Assembly: GCF_000716605.1 (NCBI RefSeq)
Contig: NZ_JNXE01000007.1
Coordinates: forward strand, 248,001 to 312,000
Reading direction: 5' to 3'
DNA length: 64,000 nucleotides
From: Streptomyces sp. NRRL F-525
Lineage (GTDB): Bacteria > Actinomycetota > Actinomycetes > Streptomycetales > Streptomycetaceae
A program made the translations under genes and the position numbers. Below the pieces are notes generated by a model. It was not told where the DNA came from, did not search any database, and saw only the letters and a list, made by a program, of their open reading frames with translations. This document shows, in pieces, positions 1 through 7,927 of the stretch (its first letter is position 1; each line of letters begins with the position of its first letter).

Positions 1-1
1 C

Positions 2-436
2 GACCGGCTGGCCATCCGCGAGCTGATCGACGCCTACGCGCACTGCGCGGACCGGCGGGACGCCAAGGGGCAGATGAGCCTGTTCACCGAGGACACCCGC
101 TTCCTGGTGTTCATGGACGCCACCACGGCCGCCGAGCCGACGCAGACCCTGCACGGGCGCGAGTCCCTGGCCCCGGTGTTCGACAACCTCAACACCTACC
201 GGGCGACCACACACTTCAACGGCCAGAGCACCGTCACCCTGGACGGCGACGACCGGGCGACGGGCGAGAGCTACTGCATCGCCCATCACATCGGGGTCGA
301 CGACTCCGGGCGGCGCACGCTGATGATCGCCTCCATCCGCTACCTCGACGAGTTCACCAAACAGGACGGCGACTGGTACTTCGCCGAACGCCGGCTGATG
401 GTCGACTGGACCGAGACGCGCGCGTCGACGCCGTGA
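2..436 (+). CDS. SnoaL-like (NTF2-fold) protein, 5' end cut by the window edge
   Basis: An open frame runs in from the left edge and stops at TGA 434-436. The visible part starts within a helix reading DRLAIRELIDAYAHCADRR, typical of the first helix of SnoaL_4-type cone-shaped alpha+beta proteins. It is followed by a TEDTRFLVF strand, a GRESLAPVF helix and C-terminal strands ending in WYFAERRLMVDWTE. The first internal ATG (74) lies inside the conserved helix, so the true start is outside the window. Members include ring-hydroxylating dioxygenase beta-like proteins, polyketide cyclases and ketosteroid isomerase relatives; the substrate cannot be told from the sequence. Confidence 0.8.
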   Translation, partial: DRLAIRELIDAYAHCADRRDAKGQMSLFTEDTRFLVFMDATTAAEPTQTLHGRESLAPVFDNLNTYRATTHFNGQSTVTLDGDDRATGESYCIAHHIGVDDSGRRTLMIASIRYLDEFTKQDGDWYFAERRLMVDWTETRASTP

Positions 437-449
437 CGCCGGTGTGTGG

Positions 450-1664
450 TCAAGTGGCCGGTTCCTCCTCGTAGTTGGCCACGCGGTTGGCCACGGCGAC
501 TCCCCAGGGGATACCGAAGAGCAGGACGAGGGCCAGGCCGAGGACGAGGGGTGCCGGGCGCAGGGCGCCGACGCCCACGCACAGGACGGCCATGGCGACG
601 CAGGTGCGGGCCAGGGGGCGATAGAGCCCGAGGTTCTCGCTCCACGCGCGCGTGGAGGCCGCGAGCGCCATCGTGGCGCAGAGGACGACGGCCGCGCCCC
701 CGCAGAGCACCCAGGCGGTGGCCGCGGGGGTCCGGCTGTCGTGGGCGTGCTCGACGAGGCCGACCATCGCGGCGCCCATGGCGGCCACCGCGGCGGTGAT
801 CGGCAGGTGGACCACCATCCACTGCAGGGCGCACGCGCGCGTGGGCCGCGGCAGCCGGTGTCCGGCGAAGTCGAAGTAGGTCCACCACGCGCCGAATCCG
901 ACGACGACGGCCACCAGTCCTACGGCGAGGGTGAGCGCGTTGGTCGACTCGTGGGCCAGTCCGTCGACGACCCCGGTCACGTTCTCGCCGAGCACGATGA
1001 TGATGAACAGCCCGAACCGTTCGGTGAGCGCGTCGGTCACGCTGAGCGCGACCACTTGTTCCGGAATGGCCCGCCCGATGACGGCCACGAACCCGACCAG
1101 GTAGACGACGGCCAGCGCACCCCACGTCAGCACGCGGGCATCCGCCGACAGGGCCGCACTCGCCGCCAGCACGACCGCGCAGCCCGCCGTCCCCGTCACG
1201 TACAGCATGCTGGGGCGCCGGAACTCGGGGGTGTCACTGCGCGAGGCGAGCAGCCACAGCAGTGCCAGCACCGCGAAGAGCACCCCCGCGTCGACGGCGA
1301 ACGCGGCACCGCGCTCGTCGCCCGCGCCGGGGATGAACGCGCCCAGCGGGACGAGCACGAGGATCTGCAGCAGGAACATGCTCCGGCCGCGGGCGTCCTC
1401 GTGCCCGTGCAGCTCGTGGTGCAGGCTGCCGTTGAGCCAGGCGATCCACACCAGCGCGAACACCGCGGCGAACAGGCCCAGTCCGCGCCAGTCGAGCTCC
1501 CCGGACAGATGGTGGGCGGCCTGCGCGACCAGTACGACCACGACGAGGTCGTAGAAGAGTTCCAGCGGTCCGACCACCCGCTCGCGCGGCTGCTCGCCAT
1601 GGGGGCGCGGAGGGCGCCACAACTGGTGGCGCACCCGGGCCCATTGCTCTTGTCGCGTGGTCAT
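450..1664 (-). CDS. LtrA-family (low temperature requirement A) membrane protein
   Basis: This 404-residue protein begins MTTRQEQWARVRHQLW. The family signature LELFYDLVVVVLVAQAAHHL follows near residue 32, then about ten to twelve hydrophobic segments. The Asp/His-containing first segment and the FGLFIIIVLGENVTG segment are typical of LtrA. Function is poorly known: the name comes from a cold-sensitive Listeria mutant, and a transport role is only supposed. The frame stays open far upstream through the next gene, but the ATG at 1664 starts immediately before the conserved part and lies 17 bp from the upstream gene's stop. It is probably cotranscribed with that short-chain dehydrogenase gene. 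Confidence 0.85.
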   Translation of the reverse strand: MTTRQEQWARVRHQLWRPPRPHGEQPRERVVGPLELFYDLVVVVLVAQAAHHLSGELDWRGLGLFAAVFALVWIAWLNGSLHHELHGHEDARGRSMFLLQILVLVPLGAFIPGAGDERGAAFAVDAGVLFAVLALLWLLASRSDTPEFRRPSMLYVTGTAGCAVVLAASAALSADARVLTWGALAVVYLVGFVAVIGRAIPEQVVALSVTDALTERFGLFIIIVLGENVTGVVDGLAHESTNALTLAVGLVAVVVGFGAWWTYFDFAGHRLPRPTRACALQWMVVHLPITAAVAAMGAAMVGLVEHAHDSRTPAATAWVLCGGAAVVLCATMALAASTRAWSENLGLYRPLARTCVAMAVLCVGVGALRPAPLVLGLALVLLFGIPWGVAVANRVANYEEEPAT

Positions 1665-1681
1665 GCGCGCAGCGTAGAGGG

Positions 1682-2614
1682 CTAGCGGACGAGATCTTCG
1701 GACACGGTCCACAGGCGGGCCGCGTTGTCCCGGTCGAGGGCGTACGGCGCGACGCCGGCGACCGCACCGGCCCGCTCGGTGACCGGCTCGGACCGGGCGC
1801 AGTCCTCGAAGTAGGCGCCGGTGACGCCCTGCACGGTCGGTGAGGCGGCGAGCAATACCGAGGTCGCGGCGCCCTGCTCCACCGACTTCTGCGGCGGCAG
1901 CGCGAGTTCGCCCGAGGCGATGAAGGCGGCCACCTGGTCCATGTCCATGTGCCGGGCCAGGGAGGTGTCCGCGATGTTGCCCGGCATGAGCGCGTTCGCG
2001 GTGATGCCGTCGCCGGCCCAGCGCTCGGCGGCACCTACGGCGAACAGGGCGTTGGCGGTCTTCGACTGGCCGTACGAGGTCCAGGGGTCGTAGGGGCGGA
2101 AGCGGTAGTCCAGGTCGTCGAAGACGACGGGGGAGAAGAGGTGGCCGATGGAGCTCACCGACACGACCCGTGCGCCGCTCGCGGCGGCGAGGGCCGGGTG
2201 GAGGCCGGTGGTGAGGGCGAAGTGGCCCAGGTGGTTGACGCCGAACTGCCATTCGCGGCCCTCGGGCGTGCGGGTCAGCTCGGGTGTGGCCATCACGCCG
2301 GCGTTGTTCACCAGGATGTGCAGCGGGCCCTGCCAGGCCGCCACGAACGCCGCGATCGTCGACCGGTCGGCGAGGTCGAGCCGCCCGACCGTCAACTGCC
2401 CGGATCCGGGCGGCAGTTCCTTCGCCAGGCGCTCGGCGACCTGGGCGCCCGCGTCGGTGTTCCGCACGGCGAGGGTGACATCGGCACCCGCCGCGGCGAG
2501 CGCGCGGGCCGTCTCCACCCCGATCCCGGAACTGGCCCCGGTCACCACGGCACGGCGGCCGTGCAGGTCGACGCCGTCGATCACTTCGGCGGCGGTTGTG
2601 TCCGCACTGAACAT
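1682..2614 (-). CDS. Short-chain dehydrogenase/reductase (retinol dehydrogenase-like SDR)
   Basis: This 310-residue Rossmann protein carries the classical SDR motifs. The nucleotide-binding TGASSGIG is at residues 25-32, NNAGVM at 103-108, a SVSSIGH strand near 152 and the catalytic Y181-x-x-x-K185 (YGQSK). The 45-residue region after the active site and the tail DCARSEPVTERAG resemble the retinol dehydrogenase-like oxidoreductases common in Streptomyces. The likely cofactor is NADP(H), inferred from the Arg in the AVRN loop. The ATG at 2614 gives a normal N-terminus; upstream sequence in frame is AT-rich and noncoding in character. The substrate is unknown. Confidence 0.88.
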   Translation of the reverse strand: MFSADTTAAEVIDGVDLHGRRAVVTGASSGIGVETARALAAAGADVTLAVRNTDAGAQVAERLAKELPPGSGQLTVGRLDLADRSTIAAFVAAWQGPLHILVNNAGVMATPELTRTPEGREWQFGVNHLGHFALTTGLHPALAAASGARVVSVSSIGHLFSPVVFDDLDYRFRPYDPWTSYGQSKTANALFAVGAAERWAGDGITANALMPGNIADTSLARHMDMDQVAAFIASGELALPPQKSVEQGAATSVLLAASPTVQGVTGAYFEDCARSEPVTERAGAVAGVAPYALDRDNAARLWTVSEDLVR

Positions 2615-2744
2615 CTGGAACCCCAAAAGGTGGACTAATTGACATCTGTATATTAGCAGTGGCTGTGCATGTCGCCTCTCGAACCGGTCCCGCTCGCCGA
2701 GGGTGACGCCGAGCCCCTCGCGCGGCCATGGCATGATCGGGCGC

Positions 2745-3428
2745 ATGCGTGAACGTGTGGTGGCCGCGTGCGACGGGGCTTCGAAAGGGAATCCCGGGCC
2801 GGCCGCCTGGGCGTGGGTCGTCTCGGACGACAAGGAGAGCCCGGCCCGCTGGGAGGCGGGACCGCTCGGCAAAGCCACCAACAACGTCGCCGAACTCACC
2901 GCGCTGGAGCGCCTGTTGACGGCGACCGCACCGGACGTACCGCTGGAGATCCGCATGGACTCGCAGTACGCCATGAAGGCGGTCACCACCTGGCTGCCCG
3001 GCTGGAAGCGCAACGGCTGGAAGACCTCCGGCGGAAAGCCCGTCGCCAACCAGGAGTTGGTCGTCCGCATCGACGAACTCCTCGACGGCCGCTCGGTCGA
3101 GTTCCGCTACGTCCCCGCCCACCAGGTCGACGGCGACCCGCTGAACGACTTCGCCGACCGCGCGGCCAGCCAGGCGGCCATCGTCCAGGAGCCCGCGGGC
3201 AGCGACCTCGGCTCCCCGGAACCGCCCCCCTCGCCCGACACCCCGAAGAAGCCCGCCCGCGCGGGCGGCGCCAAGTCGCCCCGGAAGAGCGCGAGTTCGG
3301 CCTCCCGCACGATCAAGGCCAAGTTCCCCGGCCGCTGCCTGTGCGGTCGTGCCTACGCGGCCGGTGAGCCCATCAGCAAGAACCCCAAGGGCTGGGGCCA
3401 CCCGGAGTGCGCCACGGCCGAGGCCTGA
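2745..3428 (+). CDS. rnhA: Ribonuclease HI with C-terminal CxCG...HxxC zinc-type tail
   Basis: The 227-residue protein has an RNase H fold at residues 1-145. The carboxylates that bind two metal ions are all present: D10 in CDGASKGNPG, E50 in NNVAELTALE, D72 in RMDSQYAMK and D135 in DPLNDFADRA, plus catalytic-loop H126. It should cut the RNA strand of RNA-DNA hybrids. A low-complexity Pro/Ser/Lys linker (about 150-190) leads to a small C-terminal module, CLCGRAYAAGEPI...HPECA, that looks zinc-binding. I chose the ATG at 2745 because RERVVAACDG starts the fold directly; in-frame ATGs at 2703 and 2733 are alternatives. Confidence 0.88.
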   Translation: MRERVVAACDGASKGNPGPAAWAWVVSDDKESPARWEAGPLGKATNNVAELTALERLLTATAPDVPLEIRMDSQYAMKAVTTWLPGWKRNGWKTSGGKPVANQELVVRIDELLDGRSVEFRYVPAHQVDGDPLNDFADRAASQAAIVQEPAGSDLGSPEPPPSPDTPKKPARAGGAKSPRKSASSASRTIKAKFPGRCLCGRAYAAGEPISKNPKGWGHPECATAEA

Positions 3429-3450
3429 GTCCTTCACCTGCTCGACGCGT

Positions 3451-3490
3451 CCCATCGGTCTTCGGGTCCCGAGGCCGATGGGACTTTCTT
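3451..3490 (+). terminator. Hairpin terminator after the RNase H gene
   Basis: CCCATCGG (3451-3458) pairs with CCGATGGG (3475-3482), and inside it TCGGG pairs with CCCGA (3462-3472) around a single T. The stem is followed by ACTTTCTTG, a short T-rich run. It sits 22 bp after the RNase H stop and before the next promoter region, as expected for an intrinsic terminator. Confidence 0.75.
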
Positions 3491-3555
3491 GTGCCGTCGG
3501 CCTGCTACTCTGCGGTTCCACTTGACCACTTTGAGTAATCCCCAGGGGTGTGCGC

Positions 3556-4767
3556 GTGAAGGTCGCCTGTGTCGGAGGCGGGCCCGCCGGTCTGTATCTC
3601 TCCATCCTGCTGAAGCGTCAGGACCCGTCCCACGACATCACCGTCTACGAGCGCAACCCCGAGGGCTCGACCTACGGCTGGGGTGTCACCTACTGGCGCG
3701 GCCTGCTCGACCAACTCCGGGAGTACGACCCGGAGTCCGCGCGGGCCGTCGACGAGCACTCGGTGCGCTGGAGCGACGGCGTCGCCCGCATCCGGGACCT
3801 GACGACCACTCAACCCGGGGACGAGGGCCACGGCATCGGCCGCCACCGCCTCCTCAAGATCCTCGCCGAACGGGCCCGATCGCTGGGCGTACGGCTCGAG
3901 TTCGAGTGCGAGGTCACGGCCGAGGATCTGCCCGACGCGGATCTGATCGTGGCCGCCGACGGTGTCAACAGCGCGCTGCGCACCCGTCACGCCGACCACT
4001 TCGGCGCCGAACTCAAGCCCGGCCGCAACCAGTACATCTGGCTCGGCACCAGCAAGGTCTTCGGCTCCTTCACTTTCGCGTTCGTGGAGACCGACCACGG
4101 CTGGATCTGGTGCTACGGCTACGCGTTCGGCCCCGAGGGCAGCACCTGCGTCATCGAGTGCGCACCCGAGACCTGGACCGGCCTGGGCCTCGACACCGCG
4201 GCCGAGGCCGACGGACTCGCCCTGCTGGAGAAGCTCTTCGCCGACCTCCTCGACGGCCACTCCCTGATCGGCCGCGCCTCGGCCGACGGCAGCGCCCAGT
4301 GGCTGAACTTCCGCACGCTGACCAACCGCACCTGGCACCGCGACAACCTCGTCCTGCTCGGCGACGCCGCCCACACCACCCACTACTCCATCGGCGCCGG
4401 CACCACCCTCGCCCTGGAGGACGCCATCGCGCTCGCGGACGCCCTGCGCGAGCACACCGAGCTGCCGCAGGCCCTCGCCGCCTACGAACAGCGCCGTAGA
4501 TCCGCCCTGTTGTCCATCCAGAGCGCGGCCCGCTACAGCGCGCAGTGGTACGAGAACCTCCAGCGCTACATCCACCTGCCCCCGCACCGCATGTTCGCCC
4601 TGCTCGGCCAGCGCCACTCGCCCCTGCTGCCGTACGTCCCGCCGCAGGTCTACTACGGCATCGACAAGGCGGCCGGACGGCTGGAGGCGCTGCGCCGGTT
4701 CAAGCGCTGGCTCGGGCCCAAGGTCGCGCGGACCGTGCACGCGCGGGCGCTCGCGTCCCGCAAGTAG
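3556..4767 (+). CDS. FAD-dependent aromatic monooxygenase (salicylyl-CoA hydroxylase/VioD-like group)
   Basis: This 403-residue single-component flavin hydroxylase has the FAD Rossmann motif CVGGGPAGLYLS at residues 5-16 and the second flavin motif GDAAHTTHYSIGAGTTLALE from residue 269. The HTTHYSIGAGT form of that motif is shared with salicylyl-CoA 5-hydroxylase, anthraniloyl-CoA monooxygenase and VioD-type enzymes rather than with p-hydroxybenzoate hydroxylase. The middle region lacks transmembrane segments. The GTG at 3556 has AGGGG seven bases upstream; a GTG two codons earlier is too close to that ribosome site. It stands alone between a terminator and the MFS operator, so substrate and pathway remain unknown. 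Confidence 0.82.
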   Translation: MKVACVGGGPAGLYLSILLKRQDPSHDITVYERNPEGSTYGWGVTYWRGLLDQLREYDPESARAVDEHSVRWSDGVARIRDLTTTQPGDEGHGIGRHRLLKILAERARSLGVRLEFECEVTAEDLPDADLIVAADGVNSALRTRHADHFGAELKPGRNQYIWLGTSKVFGSFTFAFVETDHGWIWCYGYAFGPEGSTCVIECAPETWTGLGLDTAAEADGLALLEKLFADLLDGHSLIGRASADGSAQWLNFRTLTNRTWHRDNLVLLGDAAHTTHYSIGAGTTLALEDAIALADALREHTELPQALAAYEQRRRSALLSIQSAARYSAQWYENLQRYIHLPPHRMFALLGQRHSPLLPYVPPQVYYGIDKAAGRLEALRRFKRWLGPKVARTVHARALASRK

Positions 4768-4816
4768 GGCACCCGCCGGGAGCGGTCCGGCTTCCGTGAG
4801 CGGCCTGGGAAGGTTG

Positions 4817-4858
4817 GGTGAATGACTATTCACCAGTTAGGGTGAATAGTCATTCACC
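4817..4858. promoter_or_regulatory. Doubled TetR-type operator in front of the MFS/TetR operon
   Basis: The 18-mer GGTGAATGACTATTCACC (4817-4834) is repeated in perfect inverted orientation at 4841-4858 after a 6-base spacer. Each arm is itself a dyad, GGTGAAT-N4-ATTCACC. This gives two complete TetR-sized palindromes, spaced 24 bp centre to centre, 30 bp before the exporter start. The tetR gene lies at the end of the same operon, so autoregulation is the simple reading. Confidence 0.85.
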
Positions 4859-4887
4859 TTCTTTTTTTCATGCCAGCTGGAGTGCCC

Positions 4888-6381
4888 ATGGGCCAGCCCG
4901 TCCCGATACCCGACCCGTCCGGCGGCCTCGCCGGGCGGACCCCCTTGCGGGACCGGCTCACCGTTCCGGTGCTGGCGTTCGGCGGGATCCTCATGGCGGT
5001 CATGCAGACCGTGGTCGTCCCGCTGCTGCCGTCCCTGCCCCGGCTGACGCACTCCTCCGCGGGCGCCGTCTCCTGGATGGTCACCGCGACCCTGCTCTCC
5101 GGCGCCGTCCTCACCCCCGTGCTCGGCCGGGCCGGCGACATGTACGGCAAGCGGCGGGTGCTGACCGGCGCCCTGAGCCTGATGACCGTCGGCTCGGTCA
5201 TGTGCGCGCTGTCCTCCGACATCCGCGTCCTGATCTTCGCCCGCGCCCTCCAAGGCGCCGCGGCCGCCGTCGTCCCCCTGTCGATCAGCATCCTGCGGGA
5301 CGAACTGCCCCCGGAACGCCGGGGCAGCGCGGTCGCGTTGATGAGTTCCACCGTCGGCATCGGCGCCGCGCTCGGACTGCCGCTCGCGGCGCTGATCGTG
5401 CAGTACGCCAACTGGCACGTGATGTTCTGGGCGACCAGCGCGCTCGGCGCGATCGGTGTGTGGGGGATCTGGTGGGCGGTGCGCGAGTCGCCCGTCCGTG
5501 AGCCGGGCCGCTTCGACGTGCTCGGCACGCTGGGGCTCGCCGCGGGACTGGTGTGTCTGCTGCTCGGGGTGTCGCAGGGCGGTCAGTGGGGGTGGGGCAG
5601 TCCGCGGATCCTGGGGCTGTTCCTCGCCACGGTCGTCGTTTTCGGCCTGTGGTGGTGGCACCAACTCCGCGTGGAACAGCCGCTGGTGGACCTGCGGCTG
5701 GTGTCCAAGCCCAGGGTGGGCCTGTCGCATGTGGCGGCCCTGCTGACCGGCTTCGCGTTCTACGCCAACTCGCTCGTCACCGCTCAGTTGGTGCAGGCGC
5801 CCAAGGCCACCGGGTACGGGCTCGGGCTGTCCATCGTCCAGACCGGCCTGTGTCTGCTGCCCGGCGGCATCACCATGCTGCTGCTCTCACCCGTCTCCGC
5901 CCGGATCTCGGCGGCCCGCGGTCCGCGCATCACGCTCGCGCTCGGCGCCGCGATCATCGCGCTCGGGTATGTGGTGCGCATCGCCGACAGCCGTGACCTG
6001 TGGACGATCATCCTGGGCGCGACGGTCGTGGCCACCGGTACGACCTTCGCCTACTCGGCGCTGCCCACGCTCATCCTGCGCGCCGTTCCGGCCGGCCAGA
6101 CCGCGTCCGCGAACGGCGTCAACGTCCTGATGCGCACCATCGGCCAGGCCGTCTCCAGCGCCGTGGTCGCCGCCGTGCTGGTGCACCACACCAGCCTGGT
6201 CGGCGGACTCCCGCTGCCCACGCTGCACGGATACCTGATGGCGTTCGGCATCGCGGGCGTGATCGCCCTGGTCGCGAGCGCGGCCGCCCTGACCATCCCG
6301 GGCGACCCCGCTCCCGACGACACGCGGCCCGCACGCGAGCGTGCCGAGGGTACGCGGGACGAGGCGCTGGAGGGAGCATGA
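4888..6381 (+). CDS. MFS multidrug efflux transporter (DHA2, 14-helix type)
   Basis: The 497-residue inner-membrane protein shows about 14 hydrophobic segments. The MFS motif A variant GRAGDMYGKRRVLTGAL lies between helices 2 and 3, and the motif-C-like SSTVGIGAALGLPLAALIV in helix 5 marks an antiporter. It likely exports a drug or natural product using the proton gradient. I chose the ATG at 4888 because GGAG (4879-4882) sits five bases upstream; the earlier ATG at 4870 has no ribosome site. The gene is controlled by the doubled palindrome just upstream and overlaps the following tetR gene by four bases (ATGA), so pump and repressor are translationally coupled. Confidence 0.9.
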   Translation: MGQPVPIPDPSGGLAGRTPLRDRLTVPVLAFGGILMAVMQTVVVPLLPSLPRLTHSSAGAVSWMVTATLLSGAVLTPVLGRAGDMYGKRRVLTGALSLMTVGSVMCALSSDIRVLIFARALQGAAAAVVPLSISILRDELPPERRGSAVALMSSTVGIGAALGLPLAALIVQYANWHVMFWATSALGAIGVWGIWWAVRESPVREPGRFDVLGTLGLAAGLVCLLLGVSQGGQWGWGSPRILGLFLATVVVFGLWWWHQLRVEQPLVDLRLVSKPRVGLSHVAALLTGFAFYANSLVTAQLVQAPKATGYGLGLSIVQTGLCLLPGGITMLLLSPVSARISAARGPRITLALGAAIIALGYVVRIADSRDLWTIILGATVVATGTTFAYSALPTLILRAVPAGQTASANGVNVLMRTIGQAVSSAVVAAVLVHHTSLVGGLPLPTLHGYLMAFGIAGVIALVASAAALTIPGDPAPDDTRPARERAEGTRDEALEGA

Positions 6382-6965
6382 GTGCCGTGAGCACCCCTCC
6401 ACCCACCGCGTCCCCGCCCGCCCGCCGGGACGCCGAGGCGACCAAGGCCGCCATCCTCAGGGCCGCCCGCTACCTCCTCGCGCGCAACGCGCACGCCGAC
6501 ATCACCCTCAAGGCGGTCGCCGAACGCGCCGGTGTCAGCGCGCCGTTGATCCTCAAGTACTTCGGCAACAAGGACGCCCTCTTCGCCCGCGTCATGTCCT
6601 TCGAGACCGACGCGGAGGACCTCCTCGACGCCCCGCTCGACGACCTCGGCCGCCACATGGTCCGGCACGTCCTGGTCAGCCAGCGCGAGCGGGGCGCCGA
6701 CCCGCTGCTGCGGATCGCGTTCGCACCGCTCCAGGGCGACCACGGAGACATCCTGCGCGTCAACTTCCGCGCCCAGGTGGTCGATCGCCTCGCCGAGCGC
6801 CTGTCCGGTCCCGACACCGCCCTGCGCGCCGAACTCGCCGTCGCGACGATCCTCGGCCTCGGCGTCATGTACGGCATCGCGCGCGGCACGCGGCTGCGCG
6901 TGACCGCGATCGACACCATCGTGGACCGCTACGGACCCACCGTGCAGGCCCAGTTGACGCCCTAG
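6378..6965 (+). CDS. TetR-family repressor, coupled to the MFS exporter
   Basis: A 195-residue regulator with an N-terminal helix-turn-helix at about residues 20-68: AILRAARYLLARN, then ITLKAVAERAGVS and the recognition helix APLILKYFGNKDALF. The C-terminal half would hold the ligand pocket and dimer surface. The start ATG overlaps the exporter stop (ATGA, 6378-6381), so the two are made together. It most likely binds the two dyads at 4817-4858 and is released by the exported compound; the ligand is unknown. Confidence 0.9.
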   Translation: MSAVSTPPPTASPPARRDAEATKAAILRAARYLLARNAHADITLKAVAERAGVSAPLILKYFGNKDALFARVMSFETDAEDLLDAPLDDLGRHMVRHVLVSQRERGADPLLRIAFAPLQGDHGDILRVNFRAQVVDRLAERLSGPDTALRAELAVATILGLGVMYGIARGTRLRVTAIDTIVDRYGPTVQAQLTP

Positions 6966-7885
6966 GCGTAGCGGCGCGCCTTACGGTACTGCCGGGCCAG
7001 GACCCGCAGCGTGGCCAACGTCCCCGGCCCCGTGTCGTGCAGCAGCACCCTGCCCCCTTCGCGGCGCACCGCGCCGAGCCGCAGTTCCTGGACGGCGATC
7101 AACGCGTCCAGGAACGGCCGGTGTTCCGCCGCGACGAGAGTGGGCAGCGTGCGACAACTCGCGAGCGTGGACTCCGCGAGGTCGGCCTGCGCGCGGACCA
7201 CGTGGTCCAACGCCGGTACGCATGCCGGTGACTTGCCGCGCAGGTCCTCGGACTTCAGCCCGTGCCGGGCGAGTTCGTCCCGCGGGATGCCGATGCGGTC
7301 GTTCTCGGCGTCCTCGGAGAGATCGGCGAGGAAGTCGCCGCGCTGCCAGCCCTCGATCAGATCCCGGCACCCCTTGACGTACGACCCGTACGCGTCGGAG
7401 TCGGCCGGTGCGAGCAGGGACGCGGTCAGCATCAGGGCGGGCAGCGAGTAACTGTCCACGTACGCCTGGAAGTCGGCCTCCGTCTCGAAGCCGGTCCATC
7501 GCGCCTCGACGGGAGCGCCGTCGAGGAAGGCGCGTACCCGGGCCGCCATGTGCGGGTGACGGCGCGCGGTGTCCCACAGTGCCAACAGGGCTTCCTGGCC
7601 CGGTGGTTCGCTGCTCTCCAGGGCCGCCGTGGTCTCGGCGTCCCAGGAGGCGAGGGCCGCCGTACGCGCGTCCACGTCACCGGTGTCGATGAGTTCGTCG
7701 GTCGCGTGCATGTAGGCCACCGCGGCGACGACGGCCGGGTGCAGGTGCGCCGGCAGCAGCAGCCGTACCGCGACGTACTCGTGCAGCGCGTACCTGCGGA
7801 CGATCCCGCGCTGGGCGTCGTAGGCGCGCCGCAGTCGCGGATCGGTGATGCCCGCCCTCATCAGCGCGGTGGACCAACTGCTCAC
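6962..7885 (-). CDS. Squalene/phytoene synthase family protein
   Basis: The 307-residue all-alpha protein carries two Asp-rich stretches placed like the two diphosphate/Mg-binding motifs of head-to-head prenyl synthases: DELIDTGD near residue 64 and DFLADLSED near residue 188, the latter preceded by CRDLIEGWQRG. No carotenoid or hopanoid genes are nearby, and the motifs depart slightly from the DxxxD forms of true phytoene synthase, so the reaction is uncertain. The 3' end overlaps the convergent tetR gene by four bases. Relatives in Streptomyces are usually annotated only as family members. Confidence 0.75.
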   Translation of the reverse strand: MSSWSTALMRAGITDPRLRRAYDAQRGIVRRYALHEYVAVRLLLPAHLHPAVVAAVAYMHATDELIDTGDVDARTAALASWDAETTAALESSEPPGQEALLALWDTARRHPHMAARVRAFLDGAPVEARWTGFETEADFQAYVDSYSLPALMLTASLLAPADSDAYGSYVKGCRDLIEGWQRGDFLADLSEDAENDRIGIPRDELARHGLKSEDLRGKSPACVPALDHVVRAQADLAESTLASCRTLPTLVAAEHRPFLDALIAVQELRLGAVRREGGRVLLHDTGPGTLATLRVLARQYRKARRYA

Positions 7886-7927
7886 GACTCTCCCCAGCTC
7901 AAGGACCCGGAGACAGCCTAGTCAGTC

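Noticed and set aside
450..3605. A single 1,051-codon open frame on the minus strand across LtrA, the dehydrogenase region and RNase H
   Set aside because: Only its last 404 codons (LtrA) look like protein. The rest is an Arg/Gly/Ala-rich shadow of the SDR and RNase H genes, which have clear motifs in other frames.
6962..7885. Carotenoid or hopanoid biosynthetic cluster
   Set aside because: Only one synthase-like gene is present, with no desaturase, cyclase or prenyl transferase nearby.
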